NCBI RefSeq assembly: GCF_003130585.1
Contig: NZ_QFKX01000001.1
Location: 620,001-684,000 of the forward strand
Direction: 5' to 3'
From: Brachybacterium endophyticum
GTDB lineage: Bacteria; Actinomycetota; Actinomycetes; Actinomycetales; Dermabacteraceae
Length of the DNA: 64,000 bases
Shown here one piece after another: positions 15,055-22,998 of this stretch (within the stretch, counting starts at the first letter, position 1; every line of letters begins with the position of its first letter). Below the pieces are notes generated by a model, which saw only the letters and a program-made list of their open reading frames with translations, was not told the DNA's origin and did no database searches. The position numbers were made by a program, and so were the translations under genes.

Positions 15055-18000
15055 TCAGCTCCCGGGGCGCGTTCCGAGCAGCTCGATCTGGGCGAGCGAG
15101 ATCGGCTGCCGAGTCCCGGTAAGGACCAGGCGGTGCCGGACGGTTCCGCTCGACCCCGCCGGGGACGTGCCCATGGAACGCGAGGGCCGGAACGGGCGGG
15201 TCTGACGGCGCCAGCGGAACACCTGCTCGGTGCGCTCGTCGAGCACCTGCCACTCCGGCTCCGCCTCCCCGTCCTCTCCGGAGATCGTGTCCGCCCACGC
15301 GGCCTCGAGTCGCCACGAGGTCGGGTCCGCACCCTCTGTCGCCCCGGAGGTGAGGGTGTAGAACACCGGCCCCGTGGCCGGTGTCCGTTCCGCGTCGATC
15401 CCGGGCAGCTCGATCACGACTTCGCCGCCCTCCGGGTCGAAGCGCGCCTCGGTGCTCGAGGCGTCGTCCAGGAGCGGGTCCTCGGGATCGTGGGGGAGGA
15501 GGTCCACGAGAGGTTGCGGCACCCCGCCGGGCGATGTCGGGGAAGCCGGCGGGTCGTCGGCCGGACCGGGCTGGTCGCCCAGACGCACCCGGACGTCCCC
15601 GCGCAGCTCGCCGTGGCGGATCCAGGTGGTCGGGTGCGCCGTGCCCTCGACCGTCACCTGCTGCAGGAACGGATGGTCCAGCGCCTGGTCCTCGGCGCTG
15701 ATGGTGAATCCCTCGCCGCCCAACGGGCGCACGCGGGCGGTCTCGAACAGCGGCGCGACCAGGTGGTAGACGTCCGTCCCGAGTTGCAGCGGGTACAGGC
15801 CCAGGGCGGTCAGCAGCCACCAGGCGCTCATCTCGCCGTTGTCCTCGTCGCCCGGGTAGCCCTGGCCGATCTGCTCGCCCGTGAACAGGCGCCGATGCAC
15901 CTCCCGCACGATCTCCTGGGCGCGGTGCGGCGCCCCGGCGTGGTGGAAGAGGAAGGGGATGTGGTGGCTGGGCTGGTTCGACATGCCGAACTGGCCCATC
16001 CGCACCGCGCGGGCCTCGAGCATCTCGTGGATCACGCTGTCGTAGCCGCCCACGCGATCACCCGTCTCCGGGGTCGCGAAGAACTCCTCGAGCTTCGCCC
16101 GCAGAGCATCCCGGCCGCCGTACAGCGCGGCGAGCCCCTCGCCGTCGTGGGGGACGTGGAAGGCGAAGTTCCAGCCGTCGGTCTCGGTGAAGTCCCCGCC
16201 CCAGTCGCGCGGGTCGAACGTCCCGGGCGCCTGGGCGAAGGCGCCGTCGGCACGTCGGCCCTGGAAGAAGCCGACGGCGGGGTCGAACAGGAGCGCGTAC
16301 CCGGCGCTGCGGGCCTCCAGGTACGCGGCCTCCTCCCGCAGCTCCGCGCGACGTGCCTCGGGGAGCTCGGGATCCTCCGCGAGACGCAGCGCCTGCGCGG
16401 CGAGGCCGTGGTCGTTGATGTGCGCCTCGAGGCTCCAGGAGACGGACTCGGGGGTGTCGTTGTCGACGTAGCCCGTGAACATCGCGCGATGAACGCCCTT
16501 GCGGCCGACGAGCCCATCGGGCGGGGCGACGGTGGCGTTGCGCAGACCGGCCTCGTAGGTCGCGAGCGGGTCGATCAGCTGCACGCCACGGGCCTCCGCG
16601 TCGGCGAAGGCCACGTCGGAGCTGGTGCCGGTCATGCAGTCGGCATACCCGGGGGAGGACCAGCGCGGGATCCAGCCGCCCTCGCGGTAGTGCTGGACGA
16701 AGCCGTCGACCAGGCGTGCGGCCAGCTGCGGGTAGAGCAGGGCGTACGCGGGCCAGCAGGTGCGGTAGGTGTCCCAGAACCCGTGGTTGACGAACAGCTC
16801 GCCCGGCAGGACCTGGGCATTCGTGCGGATGTCGGTGACCTTCCCGCGCGTGGGCGCGACGGGGGAGGCGTGCATCGGACGCGGATCCCGGGCCGAGCCG
16901 GTGTTCTCGTGCTGCGAGTTCGGGTAGAGGCTCAGGCGGTAGAGGTTCCCGTAGAGCGTGCGTCGCTGCGGCGGAGTCGCCCCTTCGACGTCGATCACCC
17001 CGAGCCGCTCGGACCACGCGGCGTGCGCGGCCCTCTGGAGCGTGCGCAGGTCGCGGCCCTTCAGCTCCAGGTCGAGGGTGTGGCGAGCCTGCTCGAGGCC
17101 GATGAAGCTCGTCGCCAGGTGCAGGGTGACCGTGCGGACGCCCTCGTCGAAGGTCGCCACGCGGGCGCTCGTGAGATCGGCGCCCGCCGGGCCGACGCGC
17201 ACCGGCAGCGGGTCGAGCGTTCCGGCCACGAACATGCGCGAGCGCCCTGCTGCGCTGGCGGCGCCCTCGGTGCCGTTGTCGACCCAGCCGGAGAGCGAGC
17301 CGTCGAAGACGGCGCCGGCGAGATCGAACCGGGCGTTCTCGTCGGCGCCTTCGAGCAGGAGGTGGCGCCCGGTCGACTCCGGCGCGAAGGTGATCTCGAG
17401 GATCGCGCCGTGGTCGCTCGGGGCCAGGCTCAGCGCGGTGTCGTCCTCGAGCGTGACGGCGTACAGGTCGGGGCGGGCGGTCTCGTCGTCGTGGGAGAAG
17501 GCGCGCGAGCGGCCGACGGGGCTCGCGTCGGGGGAGTCGCCCGTCAGCGGCATGGCGATCAGCTGATTGCGGTCGCCCATCCAGGGGCTGGGCTGGTGGG
17601 AGACGGCCAGGCCCTGCAGCCGTGGCCGGTTCTGGTCGTCGTTGGCCCGGTGGTACTCGTAGGGCCAGCGCAGCGTGCGGGCGTTCGTCATCGGGGTGAA
17701 GAAGGCGAAGCCGTTCGGCCAGGCGGTGATCGGAAGGTTGTTGCCCCGGGAGAAGTCGCCCGAGGCGTTCGTCCCGCGGCGGGTGTCGACCCAGGCGACG
17801 GGATCGCTCGGCGAGGGGTCCGCGGGGATCGGCTCGATCCGCGGAGGGTCGATCCAGGCGACGAGGTCAGGCTGGTCGTCCTGGTCGTCCTGGTCGTCCT
17901 GGTCGTCCTGAACCTCCGGACCCGCCGAGGGCGGGTCCGCGACCACCAGCACGCCGACGATCGTGCGGCCGACGGCGGGGGTCAGGTCGACCTGGACGTC

Positions 18001-18366
18001 GTTCCACTGATCCGCGTACAGGATCTTGCCGGCGCCCTGCGCGGCGGCATCGACCGGGGTGCCGTACTGGTCGGTGGCGCCGAGCTGGGAGAGGCGGGTG
18101 CCGTCGGAGAGCTCGAGATCCACCGCGATGTGCGTGGCACCCCAGGTCAGGGCTTCATCGAGCGCGGGGTACACGACGGTGCGCAGGTGCTCCCCGGGGG
18201 CGATCACGTGCAGGACGGGATCGAGGTCGCGGTCCTCGAAGGGGAACGCCGCCTCGCTGTGCCGGCCGGCGGGGAACTGCGCGCGCACCGCCTCGGGAGA
18301 GTCGAACCCTGCATCGTCGCGACTGGTGGGACCGCCGACGGGCCCGCCTCCGGGGGTGAGGATCAT
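15055..18366 (-). CDS. GH92 alpha-mannosidase, no signal peptide
   Basis: 1103-residue glycoside hydrolase family 92 protein, a calcium-dependent exo-alpha-mannosidase family acting on mannan and N-glycan branches. Family blocks include AFFTPMTNARTLRWPYEY, FWDTYRTCWPAYALLYPQL, GGWIPRWSSPGYADCMTGT, SSDVAFADAEARG and YPGDEDNGEMSAWWLL (acidic catalytic region near residue 845). About 200 residues precede the catalytic part, and a lectin-like tail follows. Residues near 153-164 are a (QDD)4 repeat. There is no signal peptide. TAG lies in frame 12 bases before ATG 18366, so no longer N-terminus exists. TAGCAT just upstream could be a -10 for a leaderless mRNA. Cytoplasmic action on imported glycans is inferred. 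Confidence 0.92.
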   Translation of the reverse strand: MILTPGGGPVGGPTSRDDAGFDSPEAVRAQFPAGRHSEAAFPFEDRDLDPVLHVIAPGEHLRTVVYPALDEALTWGATHIAVDLELSDGTRLSQLGATDQYGTPVDAAAQGAGKILYADQWNDVQVDLTPAVGRTIVGVLVVADPPSAGPEVQDDQDDQDDQDDQPDLVAWIDPPRIEPIPADPSPSDPVAWVDTRRGTNASGDFSRGNNLPITAWPNGFAFFTPMTNARTLRWPYEYHRANDDQNRPRLQGLAVSHQPSPWMGDRNQLIAMPLTGDSPDASPVGRSRAFSHDDETARPDLYAVTLEDDTALSLAPSDHGAILEITFAPESTGRHLLLEGADENARFDLAGAVFDGSLSGWVDNGTEGAASAAGRSRMFVAGTLDPLPVRVGPAGADLTSARVATFDEGVRTVTLHLATSFIGLEQARHTLDLELKGRDLRTLQRAAHAAWSERLGVIDVEGATPPQRRTLYGNLYRLSLYPNSQHENTGSARDPRPMHASPVAPTRGKVTDIRTNAQVLPGELFVNHGFWDTYRTCWPAYALLYPQLAARLVDGFVQHYREGGWIPRWSSPGYADCMTGTSSDVAFADAEARGVQLIDPLATYEAGLRNATVAPPDGLVGRKGVHRAMFTGYVDNDTPESVSWSLEAHINDHGLAAQALRLAEDPELPEARRAELREEAAYLEARSAGYALLFDPAVGFFQGRRADGAFAQAPGTFDPRDWGGDFTETDGWNFAFHVPHDGEGLAALYGGRDALRAKLEEFFATPETGDRVGGYDSVIHEMLEARAVRMGQFGMSNQPSHHIPFLFHHAGAPHRAQEIVREVHRRLFTGEQIGQGYPGDEDNGEMSAWWLLTALGLYPLQLGTDVYHLVAPLFETARVRPLGGEGFTISAEDQALDHPFLQQVTVEGTAHPTTWIRHGELRGDVRVRLGDQPGPADDPPASPTSPGGVPQPLVDLLPHDPEDPLLDDASSTEARFDPEGGEVVIELPGIDAERTPATGPVFYTLTSGATEGADPTSWRLEAAWADTISGEDGEAEPEWQVLDERTEQVFRWRRQTRPFRPSRSMGTSPAGSSGTVRHRLVLTGTRQPISLAQIELLGTRPGS
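17872..17907. repeat. four tandem 9-bp repeats in the GH92 gene
   Basis: CTGGTCGTC repeated four times without mismatch, coding for the Asp/Gln-rich linker on the minus strand. The unit is a multiple of three, so copy-number change would not shift the frame. Confidence 0.9.
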
Positions 18367-18416
18367 CCCGCCATGCTACGCAGGTCACACCCGGGAACCG
18401 GGTTCCGACGGACGTG

Positions 18417-19736
18417 TCAGCCCTGCGACGTCGCGGCGCGCCGGCGCCACGCGGCGAGAGCGGCGAGCACGGCGGCAACGGCGAGCAGAGGGAGACCCCG
18501 CCTCCACACCTCGGCCTCGACCTGCGTGAGCAATAGCAGGCACGACAGGAGGCCGCCGACGGGCAGCACGGTCGGCGCGCGGAAGTGCCGGTGCTCGACG
18601 CGGTCGCGTCGCAGCACCAGTGCCGCTGCGTTCACCGCGAGGAAGACCACCAGCAGGAGGAGCACCATGGTGCCCGCGAGCACGTCCACGGTCCCGGTCA
18701 GGGCCAGCGCCAGCGACAGCGCCGTGGTCACGACGATGGCGACCCATGGCGTGCGTCGGCGGGGGAGCAGGCGGCCCAGGAACCCCGGCAGCAGGCCGTC
18801 GGCCGCCATCCCGTAGGCCAGGCGCGAGGACATGATGCCCGTGAGCAGGGCGCCGTTGGCGACGGCGACGAGGGCGACCGCGCTGAAGACCACGGGAGGC
18901 ACGATCCCCGCCGCGGAGACGACCCGCGCGAGGGGTGCGGAGGAGCCGGCCAGGTCCTCGGTGGGCACCACCGCCGAGGCCACCACCCCCACGAGCGCAT
19001 AGACCGCACCGGCGGTGAGCAGGGCCGCGAACAGCGCGCGCGGGTAGGAGCGCGCGGGATCCTTCGTCTCCTCGGCGATGTTCACGCTGGTCTCGAAACC
19101 GACATAGGAGTAGAACGCGAGGACGCTGCCCGCGAGGACGGCCGCCGCCGGGCCGTGGTCAGCGGTGCCGAGGGCCGTCAGGCGGCTCAGGTCGCCCTCG
19201 CCGCGCAGCAGGACGATCGCCCCGAGGGCGATCACCAGCAGGAGCCCGGAGACCTCGACGACCGTCGCCACCCGGTTCGTCGCCATGGATTCGGAGATGC
19301 CCCGCGCGTTCAGGGCCGCGAGCACGAGCAGGAACAGGACGACGACCAGGATCGTCGGGAGGGTGACGAAGGCGCGCAGATAGTCACCGGCGAACCCCAG
19401 TGCGAGGGCCCCCACCGAGACGATCCCCGCGGCGAGCATGCAGAAACCCACCAGGAAGCCGACGAAGGGTCCGAAGGCGCGGGTCGCGTAGTGGGAGGAC
19501 CCTCCGGCGCGCGGGTACTTGGTCGAGAGCTCGGCGTACGACGAAGCCGTCAGCAGCGCGAGCCCGAGCGCGACGGCCAGGGGGATCCACAGCGCTCCAC
19601 CGGCGATCGCGGCGATCTGCCCCGCCAGCACGTAGACCCCCGCCCCCAGCACGTCGCCGAGGATGAAGAGGAACAGGCTGAAGGTGGTGACCGTCCGGAC
19701 GAGCGTGGGGGCACCGGAACTCCGCGACGAGGGCAT
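18417..19736 (-). CDS. APC-family amino acid permease
   Basis: 439-residue integral membrane protein with about 12 hydrophobic spans. The APC hallmark opens the protein (LFLFILGDVLGAGVYVLAGQI, the broken helix TM1 with GxG), then AELSTKYPRAGGSSHYATRAFG and AFYSYVGFETSVNIAEETKDPAR. This corresponds to the basic amino acid/polyamine antiporter-like branch; the exact substrate is not predictable. ATG 19736 gives a short cytoplasmic start before TM1. Next gene upstream on the same strand is DUF1684 with a 40-bp gap. Confidence 0.9.
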   Translation of the reverse strand: MPSSRSSGAPTLVRTVTTFSLFLFILGDVLGAGVYVLAGQIAAIAGGALWIPLAVALGLALLTASSYAELSTKYPRAGGSSHYATRAFGPFVGFLVGFCMLAAGIVSVGALALGFAGDYLRAFVTLPTILVVVLFLLVLAALNARGISESMATNRVATVVEVSGLLLVIALGAIVLLRGEGDLSRLTALGTADHGPAAAVLAGSVLAFYSYVGFETSVNIAEETKDPARSYPRALFAALLTAGAVYALVGVVASAVVPTEDLAGSSAPLARVVSAAGIVPPVVFSAVALVAVANGALLTGIMSSRLAYGMAADGLLPGFLGRLLPRRRTPWVAIVVTTALSLALALTGTVDVLAGTMVLLLLVVFLAVNAAALVLRRDRVEHRHFRAPTVLPVGGLLSCLLLLTQVEAEVWRRGLPLLAVAAVLAALAAWRRRAATSQG

Positions 19737-19776
19737 GCGCGTCAGAGTACGCGCGCGCTCCTGTCCGGCATCCGCC

Positions 19777-20613
19777 TCAGCGCGACTCGACGCGTGCCCC
19801 CGGCACCTTCTCCCCGGCATCGACCGCGATCGGCAGCGTGTTCTCCTGCGGCGGGACCGGGCAGGTCGAGTAATCGGTGTAGGCGCACGGAAGATTGACC
19901 GATCGGTTGAAGTCGAGCACCACGGAGCCATCGGGCGCGGGCGCGGCCACCGAGAGCGACCTGCTCGCCGCATAGGTCGTGATCCCGCTCGTGGCGTCGC
20001 GGAACAGCACGGTGAGCGTGCCGTTCGCGCCCGAGAACGCGGTGAGGCGATGCTGCCGCTCGCCGACCGTGAACTCGATGTGACCCGGCGAGGAGAAGCT
20101 GTGCTCGATGCCCGGGAGGACGGCCTCGACACGGCGGGTGGCCGGCTCCTCGGCGGCGACGAAGCGGCCGGTCACCGCCCACTGCGGGTCCGCCGGGTAG
20201 GCCTTCGTGCCCGTGTAGGAGCCCAGGTAGGCGCTATCGGCCCGGCGCGGGCGCAGCATCACCCCGTTGCCGCGGCGCGAGACCTCCGCGAGGCCCTTCA
20301 CGCCTCCGTCGACGAACGCCAGCAGGGCCGTCCCCGTGCGCAGGAACGGTGTCAGCTCCCGGGTTCCGCGCAGCTGCTCGCCGTCGACGGTGAGGACCTC
20401 GCCCTCACCGAGCTCGACGACGGGGCCGTTCGCACCGATCGCCCAGGCGCCGGGGACGCCGGGCACGCGCAGACGCGCGCGTCCCAGCCAATGCAGCCCG
20501 GTCGCCGCGAGGATGCCGAGCCGGTCCGTGCGGGTCTCCTCGTGGCTCTCGTGCCAGGCAGTCCACTCGGAGACGAAGTCGGCGTCGGCCGGCGCCCAGG
20601 CCTCGGCGCTCAT
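19777..20613 (-). CDS. DUF1684-family protein
   Basis: 278-residue cytoplasmic protein of the DUF1684 family. The family's closing signature is clear: LDFNRSVNLPCAYTDYSTCP followed by PPQENTLPIAVDAGEK; the N-terminal part includes WRxxH-like HESHEETR and GLHWLG. Family function is not established; the conserved Cys/Asp/Glu cluster hints at a binding or catalytic site. Its ATG overlaps the stop of the ATP-grasp gene by 4 bases, so the two are translated together, which suggests linked function. Confidence 0.85.
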   Translation of the reverse strand: MSAEAWAPADADFVSEWTAWHESHEETRTDRLGILAATGLHWLGRARLRVPGVPGAWAIGANGPVVELGEGEVLTVDGEQLRGTRELTPFLRTGTALLAFVDGGVKGLAEVSRRGNGVMLRPRRADSAYLGSYTGTKAYPADPQWAVTGRFVAAEEPATRRVEAVLPGIEHSFSSPGHIEFTVGERQHRLTAFSGANGTLTVLFRDATSGITTYAASRSLSVAAPAPDGSVVLDFNRSVNLPCAYTDYSTCPVPPQENTLPIAVDAGEKVPGARVESR

Positions 20614-21569
20614 GCGGCGTCCCGCACCGCGTCCACCGGCACCGAACCGCGCTCGGCGTCCAGCAGCTCCCCGAACCAGCGTGCGACCTGCCGCACGGCA
20701 GGGGTCGCGACCTCCTGCTCGACGGCCGGGTTGTAGTTCGAGTTCGTGTTCAGGTCGTAGGTGACCGTGCGGCCGTCGGTGGTGGTGAGGAACTCGATTC
20801 CGGCGATCTCGATGCCCAGGTCCGCGATCAGCTCCTCGTAGTGGCGGATCAGCGGGGTGCTCGCGGTGATCGTGGGGTCCAGACGGAAGGACGGACCCGC
20901 CGTCTCCCCCGGCAGTGCGCAGGCGTCGGCCGGGCACAGCTCGAAGCCGCTCGAGGTGTCCACGCGCACCGCGTAGACGAAGCGGCCGCCGACGAACTCC
21001 GCGCGCGTGATCACCGGCTCGGGCGCGACCAGCAGCTCTTGCAGGAGCGTCGTGCCGTCGGCCGGCTCCTCGAAGTCCTCGCCGGCGACGTAGGCCTCGA
21101 ACGCGTCGTGGTCGTCGAAGCGGCGCACACCCAGTCCCTTGCCGCCCTGATCGTGCTTGGTGATGAAGGGGGCGGGCAGGGACTGCGCCGCCTCGGGCAG
21201 CAGGGCCCGGTCGTGGACCGCGAGGGTGCGCGGCACGTCGAAGCCGGCCCGGCGCAGGGCGGCGTGCTGCTGGACCTTGGAGACCTCGAGGTCGGCCACG
21301 CGCGAGCCGCCCACCACGCGGCGGTCCCAGGACTCGAGCCAGGCGAGGGTGCCGCGGGCGACGTCCTTGGCGTGGGGAGCGCCGCGGGTGTGCGAGGAGG
21401 CGCTCAGTCGCGACCAGAAGACGCCCTGCGGGGGCTCGGCGTCGAGGTCGAGCATGCCGCCGTCGAGCGGCCATTCGACCAGGGGGACGCCGGCGGCCTC
21501 GAAGGCCTCGGCGAACGGGACGATCCACTCGGGATTGTCGTGGAGCACGTGGACTGCGGGATCGGACAT
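20610..21569 (-). CDS. RimK-like ATP-grasp ligase
   Basis: 319-residue ATP-grasp protein, expected to join a carboxylate to an amine with ATP. The pre-ATP-grasp domain is followed by the ATP-binding stretch ITKHDQGGKGLGVRRF with its flexible Gly loop, TTLLQELLV, and the metal-binding end FLTTTDGRTVTYDLNTNSNYN (the D-x-N-x-N ligands). Substrates are unknown. It resembles stand-alone RimK/carboxylate-amine ligases used for peptide or small-molecule conjugation. ATG 21569 has AGGAGGACCGA upstream. It is coupled to the DUF1684 gene. Confidence 0.8.
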   Translation of the reverse strand: MSDPAVHVLHDNPEWIVPFAEAFEAAGVPLVEWPLDGGMLDLDAEPPQGVFWSRLSASSHTRGAPHAKDVARGTLAWLESWDRRVVGGSRVADLEVSKVQQHAALRRAGFDVPRTLAVHDRALLPEAAQSLPAPFITKHDQGGKGLGVRRFDDHDAFEAYVAGEDFEEPADGTTLLQELLVAPEPVITRAEFVGGRFVYAVRVDTSSGFELCPADACALPGETAGPSFRLDPTITASTPLIRHYEELIADLGIEIAGIEFLTTTDGRTVTYDLNTNSNYNPAVEQEVATPAVRQVARWFGELLDAERGSVPVDAVRDAA

Positions 21570-21710
21570 TCGGTCCTCCTGGGCGTCGGGTGGTCGGTGC
21601 TTCCGTGATGCGCGGGTGGGCCGACGCTAGCCCTTCCCGTGGCGGCGGGTGGGTGGCGGCGTCATCCGCCGTCATCCGGTGAGGGGGCCCACCGCCTATC
21701 AGCAGTATCT

Positions 21711-21727
21711 CTTATGCCCCACATAAG
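21711..21727. promoter_or_regulatory. AT-rich palindrome between ku and the ATP-grasp gene
   Basis: CTTATG-CCCCA-CATAAG is a perfect 6-bp inverted repeat inside a locally AT-rich island. It lies 70 bp past the ku stop and 142 bp before the ATP-grasp start. It could be an operator for the ATP-grasp/DUF1684 unit. No -10/-35 pair was assigned. Confidence 0.4.
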
Positions 21728-21796
21728 TACATGCGAGGGCGACGGAGATGTGCGATACGTCGCCCTGCGCGGGCGGTGCGCCAGCGGTGCGCGCGC

Positions 21797-22894
21797 TCAG
21801 GCGCTCTTCGAGCTGCTGCCGCCCGAGCGCGAGGACGCAGAGGTCTTCTTCGAGCTCGAGCTCTTCGGCGAGCTCTTCCCCTTCGAGTTCTTCGACCCCG
21901 TCGAGTTCGTGATCGATCCCTTCGAGCTCTTCGACCTCTTCGAGGACTTCTTCGTCGAACCACCGGAGCTCTTCGCGCCCGAGGAGGAGGACGTCTTCTT
22001 CGAGGACGAGGAGCCCTTCTTCGCTCCGGACGTCTTCGCGCTCGACGTCTTCCCCGACCCCGAGGAGCTCTTCGACGTCGCCGACCCACCGGAACCGCCA
22101 CGCTTCTGGAGGCTGCGGTCCAGGGCGTCCATCAGGCTGATGACCTTGCCGCCCTCGTCGTCCTTCTCGCTCTTCTCCTCGTGCTCGCGGCCGAAGGTGG
22201 CGTCGGTGTCCACGGCGTCGCCCTGCTCGAGCTTGTCCTCGAGGAGCTCGTGGAGCTGCTCCTGGTACTCGTCGCCGTACTTCTCCGGCTCGAAGTCCCC
22301 GCTGAACTGGTCGACGAGCGCTCCGGCCATGTCGAGCTCCTTCGCGGAGATCTTCGGGCGCTTGCGTGCGGAGGGGAAGTCGACCTCCTGGATGTCCTCG
22401 GGCCAGCGCATGGTCTGCAGCGTCAGCAGGTTCCCTCGCGAACGCAGCACGCCCAGGCGCGTCTTGGTGCGCAGGGTGAAGGTCACGATCGCCGTGCGAT
22501 CACTGTTCTCGAGCGTGCGCCGCAGCAGCACGTAGGACTTCGGGGAGCGACCCACCGGCTCGAGCACGTAGGCGGTCCCCAGCAGGATGGCGTCGACCTG
22601 GTCGCCCGGGATGAACTGCACGACGTCGATCTCGTCGCTCTCCTCCGCGGGGAGCGACTCCAGCTCCTCGTCGCTGAGGACGACGGTCTTGTCGCCCTCC
22701 GCGTACGCCTTCTCGATGTGGTCGTAGTCGATCACGCGCCCGCAGACGTCGCAGCGCCTCTCGTAGCGGATGCGGCCCTGGTCCTCGTCGTGCACCTGAT
22801 GGAAGGAGACGTCGTGCGAACGGGTGGCGCCGTACAGCTTCACCGGCACGTTCACGAGGCCGAACGTGATCTCACCGCTCCATATCGCGCGCAT
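21797..22894 (-). CDS. ku: non-homologous end-joining protein Ku
   Basis: 365-residue bacterial Ku; forms a homodimeric ring on broken DNA ends and recruits LigD. Opening MRAIWSGEITFGLVNVPVKLY is the Ku beta-barrel hallmark; RCDVCGRVIDYDHIEKAY and DVVQFIPGDQVDAILLGTAYVLEP follow. The core ends near residue 260. About 100 residues of Ser/Lys/Gly low-complexity tail follow (KTSSAKTSGAKKG and similar), longer than in minimal Ku and like the basic tails that bind DNA in some actinobacteria. The gene is divergent from ligD with 104 bp between starts. Confidence 0.96.
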   Translation of the reverse strand: MRAIWSGEITFGLVNVPVKLYGATRSHDVSFHQVHDEDQGRIRYERRCDVCGRVIDYDHIEKAYAEGDKTVVLSDEELESLPAEESDEIDVVQFIPGDQVDAILLGTAYVLEPVGRSPKSYVLLRRTLENSDRTAIVTFTLRTKTRLGVLRSRGNLLTLQTMRWPEDIQEVDFPSARKRPKISAKELDMAGALVDQFSGDFEPEKYGDEYQEQLHELLEDKLEQGDAVDTDATFGREHEEKSEKDDEGGKVISLMDALDRSLQKRGGSGGSATSKSSSGSGKTSSAKTSGAKKGSSSSKKTSSSSGAKSSGGSTKKSSKRSKSSKGSITNSTGSKNSKGKSSPKSSSSKKTSASSRSGGSSSKSA

Positions 22895-22998
22895 CTGCCC
22901 ATCACAGCACTCCTGCGCCCGATCGGCCAGGGTTCTCGGTGACGCGCTGGACCGGGCGCGCCCGTGACACGGTGCGTGATCCGGGGCACAGTGGGCTC

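Noticed and set aside
17872..17907. Tandem repeats as a CRISPR array
   Set aside because: Nine-base units with no spacers, inside a coding frame; they encode a QDD linker.
15133..18816. A 1227-codon open frame on the plus strand
   Set aside because: Antisense to the GH92 gene, whose family motifs are clear. The plus-strand product is low-complexity without domains.
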